From: JBBROS01 sp965213845
GTDB lineage: Bacteria > Pseudomonadota > Alphaproteobacteria > Acetobacterales > Acetobacteraceae
Assembly (NCBI GenBank): GCA_965213845.1
Contig: CBDCAI010000014.1
Span: forward strand, 186,001 to 250,000
Length of the DNA stretch: 64,000 bases
Reading direction: 5' to 3'
Under the pieces are notes generated by a model. The model did not search any database. It was given only the letters and a program-made list of their open reading frames with translations, and was not told the DNA's origin. Positions 50,802-58,393 of this stretch are shown in pieces. Position numbers and translations under genes: made by a program. The first letter of the stretch is position 1. Each line of letters begins with the position of its first letter.

Positions 50802-52610
50802 TCAGGCTTCCAGCCCCTCCCGCATCACTTCCAGCTCCAGCCAGCGTTCCTCGGCCTGGGCGCGCTTCTGCTCGGCGGCACCCAGCGCCCGGGTCGCGGC
50901 GGCGAAGGCGGCGGGATCGCGCCGATACAGGTCGGGCTTGGCGAGCGTCGCCTGCTGGGTGGCGATCTCCTGGGTGATGCGGGCGATCTCGGCGGGCAGC
51001 GTCTCCAGGGCGTGCTTGTCCTTGAACGACAGCTTTCGCCCCGGTGCCTTCCCGGCGGCGAACGCCTTGCCGGGTGCGAAGGCCTTGCCGGGCGAGCGGG
51101 CGCGCTCCGTGGGCGCCGTCAGCGCGCCGCGCTGGTTCAGCATGTCGGAATAGCCCCCGGCGTATTCGATCCAGCGCCCCTGGCCCTCGGCGGCCAGGGT
51201 GGAGGTCACGACCCGGTCGAGGAAGTCCCGGTCATGGCTCACCAGCAGGACGGTGCCGGGATATTCGGCCAGCATGTCCTGCAGCAGGTCCAGCGTCTCG
51301 AGGTCCAGGTCGTTGGTCGGCTCGTCGAGCACGATCAGGTTGCTGGGCTTGGCCATGGCGCAGGCCAGCAGCAGCCGCGCCCGCTCACCGCCCGACAGCA
51401 CGCCGACCGGGGTGCGGGCCTGCTCGGGCTTGAACAGGAAGTCCTTCATGTAGCCGATCACGTGGCGCCGCTCGGTCCCGACCTGGACGGTGTCGCCGCC
51501 GCCCGCGGTCAGCGTGTCGGCCAGGGTCGCGAGCGGGTCGAGGGCCGCGCGCTGCTGGTCGAGCGTCACGACCTCGAGGTTGGTGCCGACCGCGATCCGG
51601 CCGGCCTGCGGCGTGTCCTTGCCCGTCAGCAGGTTGAGCAGCGTCGTCTTGCCCGCGCCGTTCGGGCCGATGATGCCCAGCCGGTCGCCCCGCAGGACCC
51701 GCAAGGTCAGGTCCTGGACCACCGTCTTCTCGCCATAGGCCCGGTCGACGTGCTCGGCGACGGCGACGAGCTTGCCCGAGAGGTCGGCCTCGGAGGCGGC
51801 GAGGCGGAGCGTGTTGGCGGGCCCCCCGGCGTCGCGGCGCTTCTGGCGCAGGTCGCCCAGCTCGCCCAGGCGGCGGACGTTGCGCTTGCGCCGGGCAGTC
51901 ACGCCGTAGCGAAGCCAGTCCTCCTCCCGGGCGATCTGACGGCCCAGCTTGTGCAGGTCGCGCTCGGCCTCCGCCTCCACCTCCTCGCGCCAGGTCTCGT
52001 AATGCGCGAAGCCGCGGTCGATGCGGCGGGTCGTGCCCTGGTCGAGCCAGACCAGGCTGCGGCCCAGAGTCTCCAGCAGGCGCCGGTCGTGGCTGATCAG
52101 CACGATGCCGGCGCGCAGGCTGGCGAGCTCGGCTTCCAGCCATTCGATCGCCGGCAGGTCCAGGTGGTTGGTCGGCTCGTCCAGCAGCAGCAGGTCGGGG
52201 GCCGGGGCCAACGTGCGGGCCAGGGCGGCCCGGCGCTGCTGCCCGCCGGACAGGTGGGCCGGGTCCTCGGCCCCGGTCAGGCCCAGCTGGTCCAGCAAGG
52301 CCGCGGCGCGATACTCGTCGTCGTTGGGCCCGAGCCCGGCCAGCACGTAGTCGAGCGTGGTCGCGAAGCCGCCCAGGTCCGGCTCCTGCGGCAGGTAGCG
52401 CACCGTCGTGCCCGGCTGCAGAAAGCGCGAGCCGGAATCGGGCTGCAGCAGCCCGGCGGCGATCTTCAACAGCGTGGACTTGCCCGAGCCGTTGCGGCCC
52501 ACCAGGCAGATGCGCTCGCCCCCGCCCACACCCAGCTCGGCACCCCGCAGCAGCGGGGCTGACCCCAGCGAGAGATGAACGTCTTGCAGCAGCAGAAGGG
52601 GCGGAGCCAT
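50802..52610 (-). CDS. ABC-F family ATPase (Uup-like)
   Basis: This 602-residue soluble protein has two ABC domains. The first has Walker A GRNGSGKST, signature LSGGQQRRAALAR and LLLLDEPTNHLD. The second has GPNGAGKTT, LSGGERARLLLA and LIVLDEPTNDLD. They are joined by a charged helical linker (VEAEAERDLHKLGRQIAREEDWLR). A basic low-complexity stretch with repeated PGKAF/AGKA and a C-terminal coiled coil follow. This is the Uup subtype, a ribosome-associated factor with no membrane domains. ATG 52610 starts the fold; in-frame upstream codons are arginine-rich and unlike the family. Its stop is 3 bases from the convergent monooxygenase stop. Confidence 0.87.
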   Translation of the reverse strand: MAPPLLLLQDVHLSLGSAPLLRGAELGVGGGERICLVGRNGSGKSTLLKIAAGLLQPDSGSRFLQPGTTVRYLPQEPDLGGFATTLDYVLAGLGPNDDEYRAAALLDQLGLTGAEDPAHLSGGQQRRAALARTLAPAPDLLLLDEPTNHLDLPAIEWLEAELASLRAGIVLISHDRRLLETLGRSLVWLDQGTTRRIDRGFAHYETWREEVEAEAERDLHKLGRQIAREEDWLRYGVTARRKRNVRRLGELGDLRQKRRDAGGPANTLRLAASEADLSGKLVAVAEHVDRAYGEKTVVQDLTLRVLRGDRLGIIGPNGAGKTTLLNLLTGKDTPQAGRIAVGTNLEVVTLDQQRAALDPLATLADTLTAGGGDTVQVGTERRHVIGYMKDFLFKPEQARTPVGVLSGGERARLLLACAMAKPSNLIVLDEPTNDLDLETLDLLQDMLAEYPGTVLLVSHDRDFLDRVVTSTLAAEGQGRWIEYAGGYSDMLNQRGALTAPTERARSPGKAFAPGKAFAAGKAPGRKLSFKDKHALETLPAEIARITQEIATQQATLAKPDLYRRDPAAFAAATRALGAAEQKRAQAEERWLELEVMREGLEA

Positions 52611-52665
52611 GCGCGGGGTATGGGGGCCCCCGCGCCGGTTCGCAAGGCGGGACCCTGATCCAAAG

Positions 52666-53083
52666 GACGACCGACGTGTTCTGAGCGGGATCATTCACGT
52701 CCAGCGCAATGGCCTGCGCTGGTGCGATGCCCCGGCGATCTGTGGCCCGCACAAGACGCTCTACAACCGGTATGTCCGCTGAACCCGCAACGGCGTGTTC
52801 GCCCGCATCTTCGCTGCACGGGCGGAGGCGGCCGGCCCGCCAGAGCGCATCATCATCGACAGCACGCATCTCAAGGCACACCGCACGGCCGAGAGCCTGC
52901 AAGCATCCCCACCCACATGACCCGGCTCTCTACCGCCAGCGTCACCCGATCGAGACCCTGTTCCCCATGCTCAAGGATTGGCGACGCATCGCCACCCGAT
53001 ACGACAGATGCGCCGACATCTTCATGGGCGCGATCACGCTCGCCGCCACCGTCATCGTCTGGCTCAGCAAATGAGTCCTGACC
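52666..53083 (+). mobile_element. IS5-family transposase remnant 1 (IS427-like, internally deleted)
   Basis: One frame gives DDRRVLSGIIHVQRNGLRW, CDAPAICGPHKTLYNRYVR, a TGA (52780) where Trp is usual, then TRNGVFARIFAA and IIIDSTHLKAHRTA, ending at a TGA (52918). Another frame then carries the transposase C-terminus: RQRHPIETLFPMLKDWRRI, ATRYDRCADIFMGAITLAA and TVIVWLSK, stop 53072-53074. The N- and C-terminal parts are clear IS5/IS427-type transposase. The middle, including further DDE residues, is deleted and the reading frame is broken. GAGTCCTGACCCT after the stop looks like the terminal repeat. The left terminus is missing. Confidence 0.85.
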
Positions 53084-53104
53084 CTAGTGGTAGGAATTTT
53101 GCAG
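53084..53104 (+). repeat. IS-end-like repeat, CTAGTGGT type (copy 1)
   Basis: CTAGTGGTAGGAATTTTGCAG matches, at 16 of 21 positions, the inverse complement of the arm ending at 53946. It abuts the end of transposase remnant 1, suggesting a second element inserted at a CTAG site next to the first. Confidence 0.5.
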
Positions 53105-53121
53105 TTCTGTCCGACAAAGCT

Positions 53122-53415
53122 TCACCACGAGACGATGTCGCGTGTCCAGTGGCAACCAGTGCCGTCAGTCTTCGCAAGCCAATGAGGAGTTCTGCCGTTG
53201 TTCCCGCGTGGCGGCTGTAGCGTGGTGGAATAGTCGGGACTGTTGAGGCACGCGGGGCCGGAAGCTGGGGCAGATGGCGAAGCGGGAGCGGGGCTCCCCT
53301 GCTGCGAAACTGCCGAAACCGGCGTGGCCCGCCCGTCTGCCGATCCGGTCGGGGCACAATCGACGACACTTAACGACAGAAGCAGAGCAGATGTTGCGAT
53401 GGCTGGCCTGAACAT
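53122..53415 (-). CDS. Small putative secreted protein in IS-rich region
   Basis: This unrecognised 97-residue frame has a plausible signal peptide (MFRPAIATSALLLSLSVVDC), a Pro/Ser/Ala linker and a C-terminal part with two further cysteines (ACLNSPDYSTTLQ, GTGCHWTRD). The VVDC site is a poor lipobox because Asp precedes Cys. ATG 53415 has GGAG seven bases upstream, a good ribosome-binding site. It is surrounded by IS debris, so it may be cargo or a chance frame. Confidence 0.4.
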   Translation of the reverse strand: MFRPAIATSALLLSLSVVDCAPTGSADGRATPVSAVSQQGSPAPASPSAPASGPACLNSPDYSTTLQPPRGNNGRTPHWLAKTDGTGCHWTRDIVSW

Positions 53416-53559
53416 CGTCGTCTCCAGTCTAGTTTCGATGTGTAGATTAAACGAATCGGCTGGTATCTCCGGTGGTGTGCCGATTCAGCGCCCGGCGAGC
53501 GATGAAGATGGCCCGACGTCCCGCCAAGAAGTAGAGGCGCAGAGCTCTCTCCGTGAGCT

Positions 53560-53656
53560 GGGTTGCGTGGACAAAGCGCGTAAGGGGGATCCCCCCGACG
53601 CGGTGCAGTGTGATTCGAAGCTGATCTTCCTGGTGGAGATCAGCGGTCGTCCGAGG
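53560..53656 (+). repeat. IS-associated segment, direct copy of an inverted pair
   Basis: About 97 bases, including GATTCGAAGCTGATCTTC, match at roughly 80 percent the reverse complement of 54559-54652. It lies just upstream of the N-terminal transposase codons of remnant 2, so it is probably the conserved IS left region. Confidence 0.65.
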
Positions 53657-53856
53657 CCTTCTGCGCGACGAGGCGGGGGCGCTTTTCGAGCCGTTCGTGA
53701 TCGAGCGGGGTTCCTTGCGGGGGCGACCGCCTGCCGACCACCGCCGCACATTGAACACGATCATACCGCAAGCAGCTTCCTCGGCTTCACCAGGCTGGCT
53801 ACCATCGAACCGTGGATAGACTTCGCCCACGCGGCCTAGTGGTCCGAACCTGACAC
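53646..53856 (+). mobile_element. IS5-family transposase remnant 2 (N- and C-termini fused)
   Basis: From 53646 one frame encodes LLRDEAGALFEPFVIERGSL then RGRPPADHRRTL, the usual N-terminus of another IS5-subgroup transposase. Around 53750 it switches frame into HDHTASSFLGFTRLATIEPWIDFAHAA and a TAG, the usual C-terminus. Almost the entire catalytic core is missing. The TAG lies in CTAGTGGTCCGAACCTGACAC (53836-53856), which resembles the IS ends nearby. This is a short non-autonomous derivative. Confidence 0.75.
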
Positions 53857-53896
53857 TTGGTCCCCGACCAGTCAGGTGATTCGGCCCACCAAACAA

Positions 53897-53948
53897 GGCT
53901 AGTGCTAAGAACCTGACGGCATATTCCGTCAGATTCTTACCACTAGCC
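53897..53948. repeat. Large palindrome with 23-bp arms
   Basis: Arms 53897-53919 and 53926-53948 match at 21 of 23 positions around a CATATT loop. Both arms contain the CTAGTG-type IS-end motif, so the structure may be two element ends joined head to head or a miniature element. It separates the GC-rich IS remnants from the lower-GC pseudogene. Confidence 0.8.
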
Positions 53949-54556
53949 TGAGCTGTGCGGTAAGCGTCGACGACGGTCGGGCAACGCGGATTGTTCGCCA
54001 GGTTTCTGGGCATCCGGAGGAAATTCATCAATTTCCATGTGGAGTGATCGGCCACCGAATTCTTCAGAAATGCTTGCAATCGGATGCTCGGAGGTCTCCA
54101 GAGATTTCATCATGAAGGCCAAGAATCTTGGATCCCACCCGTCTCTTATGAAACGGGGCAGCTCGACATCTGACAACAAGAAGTATTTAAACACGCTCGA
54201 TATTACTTTGATGGTTGATTGCCAGTGTTTGTCCTCCGGAATGGCGAATTATATCTCTTGTAGAGAAAATAACGTCAGACTTGCCAACCATCGATAGCGT
54301 CGATAATTGACGGGAGTATTTTCGAGCTGATTGAGTCCCTCGACTGATGTACCCATATAGATGCTATCGGCATTGTAGGTATAAGTCTCGAGTAGTTCTC
54401 TGTAGTGATTCTTGGCGATGGTGACCGCAGTGGCGCGTCTCGCGGAGACGAGCTGACGTCTACCAAGAAAATAGCAGCAATAATCGATAGGGCAGGTATG
54501 AGCTTGGAAAACAAGCTTAGCGCGTCATCCCAAGTCAGCTGTACTATCTGTCCCAC
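53943..54556 (-). pseudogene. Degraded membrane-anchored hypothetical protein on lower-GC DNA
   Basis: A GTG at 54556 starts MGQIVQLTWDDALSLFSKLIPALSIIAAIFLV, with a transmembrane helix. The frame must then shift to continue GRRQLVSARRATAVTIAKNHYRELLETYTYNADSIYMGTS, VEGLNQLENTPVNYRRYRWLASLTLFSLQEI, a TAA, and FAIPEDKHWQSTIKVISSVFKYFLLSDVELPRFIRDGWDP. The pieces read as one coherent protein, resembling a widespread family of uncharacterised N-terminally anchored proteins (recalled, not searched). One frameshift and one nonsense codon disrupt it, and its 3' end runs into the palindrome. Base composition is clearly less GC-rich than the rest of the window, pointing to horizontal origin. Confidence 0.65.
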
Positions 54557-54558
54557 AA

Positions 54559-54652
54559 CCTCGGACCCCCGCTGACCTCCACCATGAAGATCAGCTTCGA
54601 ATCACGCTGCCGCGTCAGGAGAATCCTGTCATGCGTTTTGTCCACGCGACCT
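54559..54652 (-). repeat. IS-associated segment, inverted copy
   Basis: This is the reverse-strand partner of 53560-53656, about 80 percent alike over some 95 bases. Only this left-end part is present; no transposase follows. The two copies bracket the palindrome and the degraded low-GC gene in inverted orientation. Confidence 0.65.
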
Positions 54653-54767
54653 AGCTACCGACAGGTTCGCGGCGGGTCGAACTGCCCTGCGCTTCCGCAC
54701 CGTCGGCAGCGTCCTTGCAGGGGGAGCCGAAGCCGGTGCACATCGTCGGAAACGGTGGGAGGGCGCG
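54653..54767. other. Leader region of the NMT1-type ABC operon
   Basis: No gene seen. CGGCAGC-N4-TTGC at 54704-54718 has the GG-N10-GC spacing of a sigma-54 promoter but only a weak -24 match. GGGAGGG just before 54768 is the ribosome-binding site. Confidence 0.4.
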
Positions 54768-55781
54768 ATGCGCACGGTGTTGCGGATGGGAGTGCTGCTT
54801 TGGTGTGCGATGGCGTGGCCCGCCGCGGCCGAGCCGTTGCGGATCGGTCTGCTGCATACGCTTTCGCCGGCGCCGCTGTATCTCGCGATGGAGCGGGGCT
54901 ATTTCCGCGACGAGGGGCTGGACGCGTCGTTCCGGTTCTTCGAGGCGGCGCAGCCGATCGCGGCGGCGGCGGTGGGGGGTGACATCGACGTGGGGATCAC
55001 CGCCTTGACCGGCGGGTTCTTCAGCCTGGCCGGGCGGGGCACGTTGAAGGTGATCGGCGGCGGGCTGCACGAGCAGAAGGGCTTCGAGGGGTTGGCGGTG
55101 CTGGTGTCGAAGAAGGCGTTTGACGCCGGGCTGACCTCGGTGGCGCAGCTGCCTGGCCATTCGATGGGCATCACGCAGTTCGGCGCCTCGTTCCACTACA
55201 TCACGGGCCAGATCGCCGCGCGCGAGGGGTTCGACATCAAGATGGTGACGCTGCGGCCGCTGCAGGCGATCGGCAACATGATCGCGGCCGTGCGGACGGG
55301 CCAGGTGGATGCCACGATGGCGATCGCCTCGCAGGCCAAGCCGCTGGAGGCGTCGGGCGAGGCGCGCATCATCGCCTGGGTCGGCGACCTCGTGCCCTAC
55401 CAGCTGACGGCGGTGTTCGCGCCCAGCGGGATGGTGATCGACCATGCGGCGACGCTCGAGAAGTTCGCGCGGGCCTACCAGCGCGGGGTGGCGGACTATC
55501 GCGCGGCCTTCCTGCGGCTGGACGGCGCTGGCAAGCCGGTGGTGGACGCGGTCACGCAGGCCGCGCTGCCGCCCATCCAGAAGTACGTCTTCACCGGGGA
55601 CCCCGAGGGGCCGCGCAAGATCCTGGAGGGTATCGGCTATTACGACGAGGGCGGGCGGCTCGACGTGGCCGATATCGGCACGCAGCTGCGCTGGTTCGTG
55701 GCGCAAGGCCTGGTCAAGACGCAGGTCGACCCGGCAGAGGTCATCGACACCCGGTTCCTGGGCGCGCTCCCGCCCCGATGA
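54768..55781 (+). CDS. ABC substrate-binding protein, NMT1/SsuA type
   Basis: This 337-residue periplasmic receptor has a signal peptide (MRTVLRMGVLLWCAMAWPAAAEP) and the NMT1/TauA/SsuA pattern: LRIGLLHTLSPAPLYLAMERGYFRDEGLDASF, then GDIDVGITALTGGFFSLAGRG, then AVRTGQVDATMAIASQAKPLE. Relatives bind sulfonates, taurine, nitrate or pyrimidines. The substrate is not deducible. First gene of a receptor-ATPase-permease trio. Confidence 0.87.
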   Translation: MRTVLRMGVLLWCAMAWPAAAEPLRIGLLHTLSPAPLYLAMERGYFRDEGLDASFRFFEAAQPIAAAAVGGDIDVGITALTGGFFSLAGRGTLKVIGGGLHEQKGFEGLAVLVSKKAFDAGLTSVAQLPGHSMGITQFGASFHYITGQIAAREGFDIKMVTLRPLQAIGNMIAAVRTGQVDATMAIASQAKPLEASGEARIIAWVGDLVPYQLTAVFAPSGMVIDHAATLEKFARAYQRGVADYRAAFLRLDGAGKPVVDAVTQAALPPIQKYVFTGDPEGPRKILEGIGYYDEGGRLDVADIGTQLRWFVAQGLVKTQVDPAEVIDTRFLGALPPR

Positions 55782-55797
55782 GGCCGGGGGTGCCGCA

Positions 55798-56571
55798 GTG
55801 ACCGGGTTGGCCGTCCGGATCAAGGGCGTTTGCCATCGATACCGCGACCTGGTCGTGCTGGACGGCATCGACCTGGTGGCCGCACCCGGCGAGGTGCTGG
55901 TGCTGGTCGGCCCGTCGGGCTGCGGCAAGAGCACGCTGCTGGGCATCGTGGGCGGGCTGATCGCGCCCACGGCGGGCCAGGTGCTGGTGGAGGGGGCGGT
56001 GGCGCCCGACTGCCTCAACGTGATGACCCCCGTGTTCCAAGACTTCGCGCTGCTGCCGTGGCGGACCGTGGCCGGCAACGTGGCCCTGCCGCTGGAAGGG
56101 CGCCTGCCTCGCCCGGCGCTGCGGGAGCGTGTGGCCGAGGTGCTGGCCCTGACGGGTCTTGAAGCCTTCGCCGACGCCTGGCCGAAGGAGCTGTCGGGCG
56201 GGATGCGGCAGCGGGTCGGCATCGCCCGCGCCCTGGCCGTGCGCCCCGCGTGCCTGCTGATGGACGAGCCGCTCTCGGCGCTCGATGCACAGACGCGGGC
56301 GCTGCTGCTGGACGAGTTCGCGGGGCTGATCGACCGGGCCGGCACGACGACGATCTACGTGACGCACAACCTGAGCGAGGCGGTGCGGCTGGGGCACCAG
56401 GTGGCGGTGCTGTCGCGGCGGCCGGGCCGGGTGCGCACGGTGGTCCCGATCGGGCGGCCCATCACCGGGCGGGCGGCCGGCGATGCGGACCTGGTCGCGG
56501 TGGAGCAGGCGCTATGGGCGATGATCCGCGACGACGCCGCGGTGGCAGCGACGGAGCGGGTCGTTGCCTGA
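55798..56571 (+). CDS. ABC transporter ATPase, SsuB/TauB type
   Basis: This 257-residue ATPase has Walker A GPSGCGKST near 40, VFQDFALLPWRTVAGNVALPLEG typical of nitrate/sulfonate/taurine importers, signature LSGGMRQR and Walker B LLMDEPLSALD, with YVTHNLSEAVRLGHQVAVLSRRPG after it. GTG 55798 follows the receptor stop by 16 bases. The stop overlaps the permease TTG start. Confidence 0.9.
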   Translation: MTGLAVRIKGVCHRYRDLVVLDGIDLVAAPGEVLVLVGPSGCGKSTLLGIVGGLIAPTAGQVLVEGAVAPDCLNVMTPVFQDFALLPWRTVAGNVALPLEGRLPRPALRERVAEVLALTGLEAFADAWPKELSGGMRQRVGIARALAVRPACLLMDEPLSALDAQTRALLLDEFAGLIDRAGTTTIYVTHNLSEAVRLGHQVAVLSRRPGRVRTVVPIGRPITGRAAGDADLVAVEQALWAMIRDDAAVAATERVVA

Positions 56572-57355
56572 CCTTCTGGGGCCCGTGCGGTTCCGCGCGC
56601 GTGGCTTCGCGCCGCGCGCCGTGCCGGGCGCCGGGGCGGCCACGCTGGTCGGCCTCGTGCTGCTGTGGCAGGCGATGGCGAGCGCCGGCTGGATTGACAC
56701 GCGCTTCCTGCCGCCGCCCGTCGCGATCGGGCGGGCGATGCTGGCGCTGGGGCGCAGCGGCGAGCTGTGGCGGCACGTGGGGGCCTCGCTGCAGCGGCTC
56801 GCCATCGGCTGGTCGATGGGAACGCTGGCCGGGGTCGCCGTCGGGTTCGCCGTGGGGCTGTTCAGCTGGGCGCGGTCGCCCGGGATGGCCGTGGTCTCGG
56901 CGCTGTTCCCCATCCCCAAGATCGCGCTGGTGCCGCTGTTCATTATCTGGTTCGGCATCGGGGAGGGCTCGAAAGTGGCGACCCTGGGGTTCGGCGTCTT
57001 CTTCCCGACGGTCATCAACGTGGCGGCGGGCATCGACGCCCTGCCGCGCGGCCTGGTGCGGATGGGGCAGAGCTTCGGCCTCTCGCGCGGCGCGATCCTG
57101 CGCAAGGTCGTGCTCCCGGGCGTGCTGCCGGCAATTCTGAGCAGCTTCCGGGTCACGTCCTCGATCGCCATCATCCTGCTGGTGGCGGCCGAGATGATCG
57201 GGGCGGAGGAGGGGATCGGCGCCTTCGTGCTGCAGGCGGGCAACCTGTACGACGTGGACAACCTGATGGCGGGGCTGGTGGTGCTGTCATTGCTGGGGCT
57301 GGGCGTGGCCTGGGTGCTGGGGCGGCTCGAGCGGTGGCTGCTGGCCTGGCGGTGA
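56564..57355 (+). CDS. ABC transporter permease, SsuC/TauC type
   Basis: This 263-residue permease has about six membrane helices. The coupling loop is PRGLVRMGQSFGLSRGAILRKVVLPGVLPAIL, and FLPPPVAIGRAMLAL is found near residue 48, both standard for this class. TTG 56564 lies inside the ATPase end (8-base overlap). It completes the importer trio. Confidence 0.88.
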   Translation: MPDLLGPVRFRARGFAPRAVPGAGAATLVGLVLLWQAMASAGWIDTRFLPPPVAIGRAMLALGRSGELWRHVGASLQRLAIGWSMGTLAGVAVGFAVGLFSWARSPGMAVVSALFPIPKIALVPLFIIWFGIGEGSKVATLGFGVFFPTVINVAAGIDALPRGLVRMGQSFGLSRGAILRKVVLPGVLPAILSSFRVTSSIAIILLVAAEMIGAEEGIGAFVLQAGNLYDVDNLMAGLVVLSLLGLGVAWVLGRLERWLLAWR

Positions 57356-57429
57356 ACGCCGCAGACTGTTCATCGGAACCCGGCGCGGGCCCGTTCGTAT
57401 AGGGCGAGGCCACAGCGGAGACGAATGCC

Positions 57430-58344
57430 ATGTTCATGAAGATCGACAAGTTGCTGACGGAGCTTCCGGAGCCGAAGAAGCCCGAGCCGAACGCGGCGGC
57501 GGCCCTGCAGGAACTGCTGGGCGGCAAGTACGGCGAGATGTCGACGCTGGGCAACTACATGTTCCAGAGCTTCAACTTCCGCAACAAGTCCAATCTGCGG
57601 CCGTTCTACAGCCTGGTCTCCAGCATCTTCGCCGAGGAACTGGGGCATGTGGAGCTGGTGAGCAACGGCATCGCGATGCTGAACAATGGACCGGGCAACC
57701 CGAAGTCCGGCGCCGACATCACGAAGGCGCCGTTCGCCGGCATGCAGGACATCCGCTCCACGGGCTCGTTCCTGGGCTATGGCGGCGGCGCCGTGCCGGT
57801 GAACAGCAACTCCATGTCGTGGAACGTCGACATGGTGACCACGACCGGCAACCTGATCATCGATCTGCTGCACAACTTCCACCTGGAATGCGGCGCGCGG
57901 ATCCACAAGCTGCGCGTCTATGAGACGATGAAGGAGCCGACCGGGCGCGAGGTCTGCGGCTATTTGCTGGTGCGCGGGTCCGTGCATGCGCACGCCTATG
58001 CGCTGGCGCTGAAGAAGCTGACGGGCGTCGAGATCGAGAAGATGCTGCCGACGCCGAACATCGAGCTGGGCGGCATCCCCGAGTGCCAGAAGTATCTGGA
58101 GGAGGGTAAGCACCGGCACCTCTATACGTTCAGCCCGGACGACTACAAGGAATCGGCAGGGATTTGGGGCAACGGCGAGATGGCGCTGCCGGGCGACCCG
58201 CCAGGCGAGCTGGACGTCGTGGACGGGATGCCGGAAGGCGGGAAGATGCCCGAGATGGTCGGCAACTACTCGGCCTTCGCGCCGGACTACGCGCCCGAGG
58301 AGATGTTCGAGGTCGCGACCAAGCTCTACAAGAAGTCGCGTTAG
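57430..58344 (+). CDS. Manganese catalase family protein
   Basis: This 304-residue ferritin-like protein has the dimanganese ligands of non-haem catalases: E36 (KYGEMSTLGNYMFQ), E70 and H73 (AEELGHVE), E153 (FHLECGARIH) and H186 (GSVHAHAYAL). A long C-terminal tail with NGEMALPGDPPGELDVVDG matches the family. It decomposes hydrogen peroxide without haem. It appears monocistronic and ends at a hairpin shared with the convergent dehydrogenase gene. Confidence 0.88.
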   Translation: MFMKIDKLLTELPEPKKPEPNAAAALQELLGGKYGEMSTLGNYMFQSFNFRNKSNLRPFYSLVSSIFAEELGHVELVSNGIAMLNNGPGNPKSGADITKAPFAGMQDIRSTGSFLGYGGGAVPVNSNSMSWNVDMVTTTGNLIIDLLHNFHLECGARIHKLRVYETMKEPTGREVCGYLLVRGSVHAHAYALALKKLTGVEIEKMLPTPNIELGGIPECQKYLEEGKHRHLYTFSPDDYKESAGIWGNGEMALPGDPPGELDVVDGMPEGGKMPEMVGNYSAFAPDYAPEEMFEVATKLYKKSR

Positions 58345-58359
58345 GCTAAAGATTTCGAC

Positions 58360-58385
58360 AGGGGTGGGGCACGTGACCCACCCCT
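58360..58385. terminator. Hairpin between convergent catalase and dehydrogenase genes
   Basis: AGGGGTGGG (58360-58368) and CCCACCCCT (58377-58385) form a perfect 9-bp stem with an 8-base loop. Neither side has a strong T-run; the minus direction has TCGAAATCTTT. It probably acts as a bidirectional terminator or RNA end protector. Confidence 0.6.
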
Positions 58386-58393
58386 GAGCGGGC

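Noticed and set aside
53447..54079. 210-codon minus-strand frame across transposase remnant 2
   Set aside because: It runs antisense to recognisable transposase fragments and has no coherent protein features of its own, apart from the last part that overlaps the degraded membrane protein in another frame.
54704..54718. Sigma-54-like CGGCAGC-N4-TTGC before the NMT1-type receptor
   Set aside because: Spacing is right but the -24 half deviates at three positions; too weak beside the three good examples.
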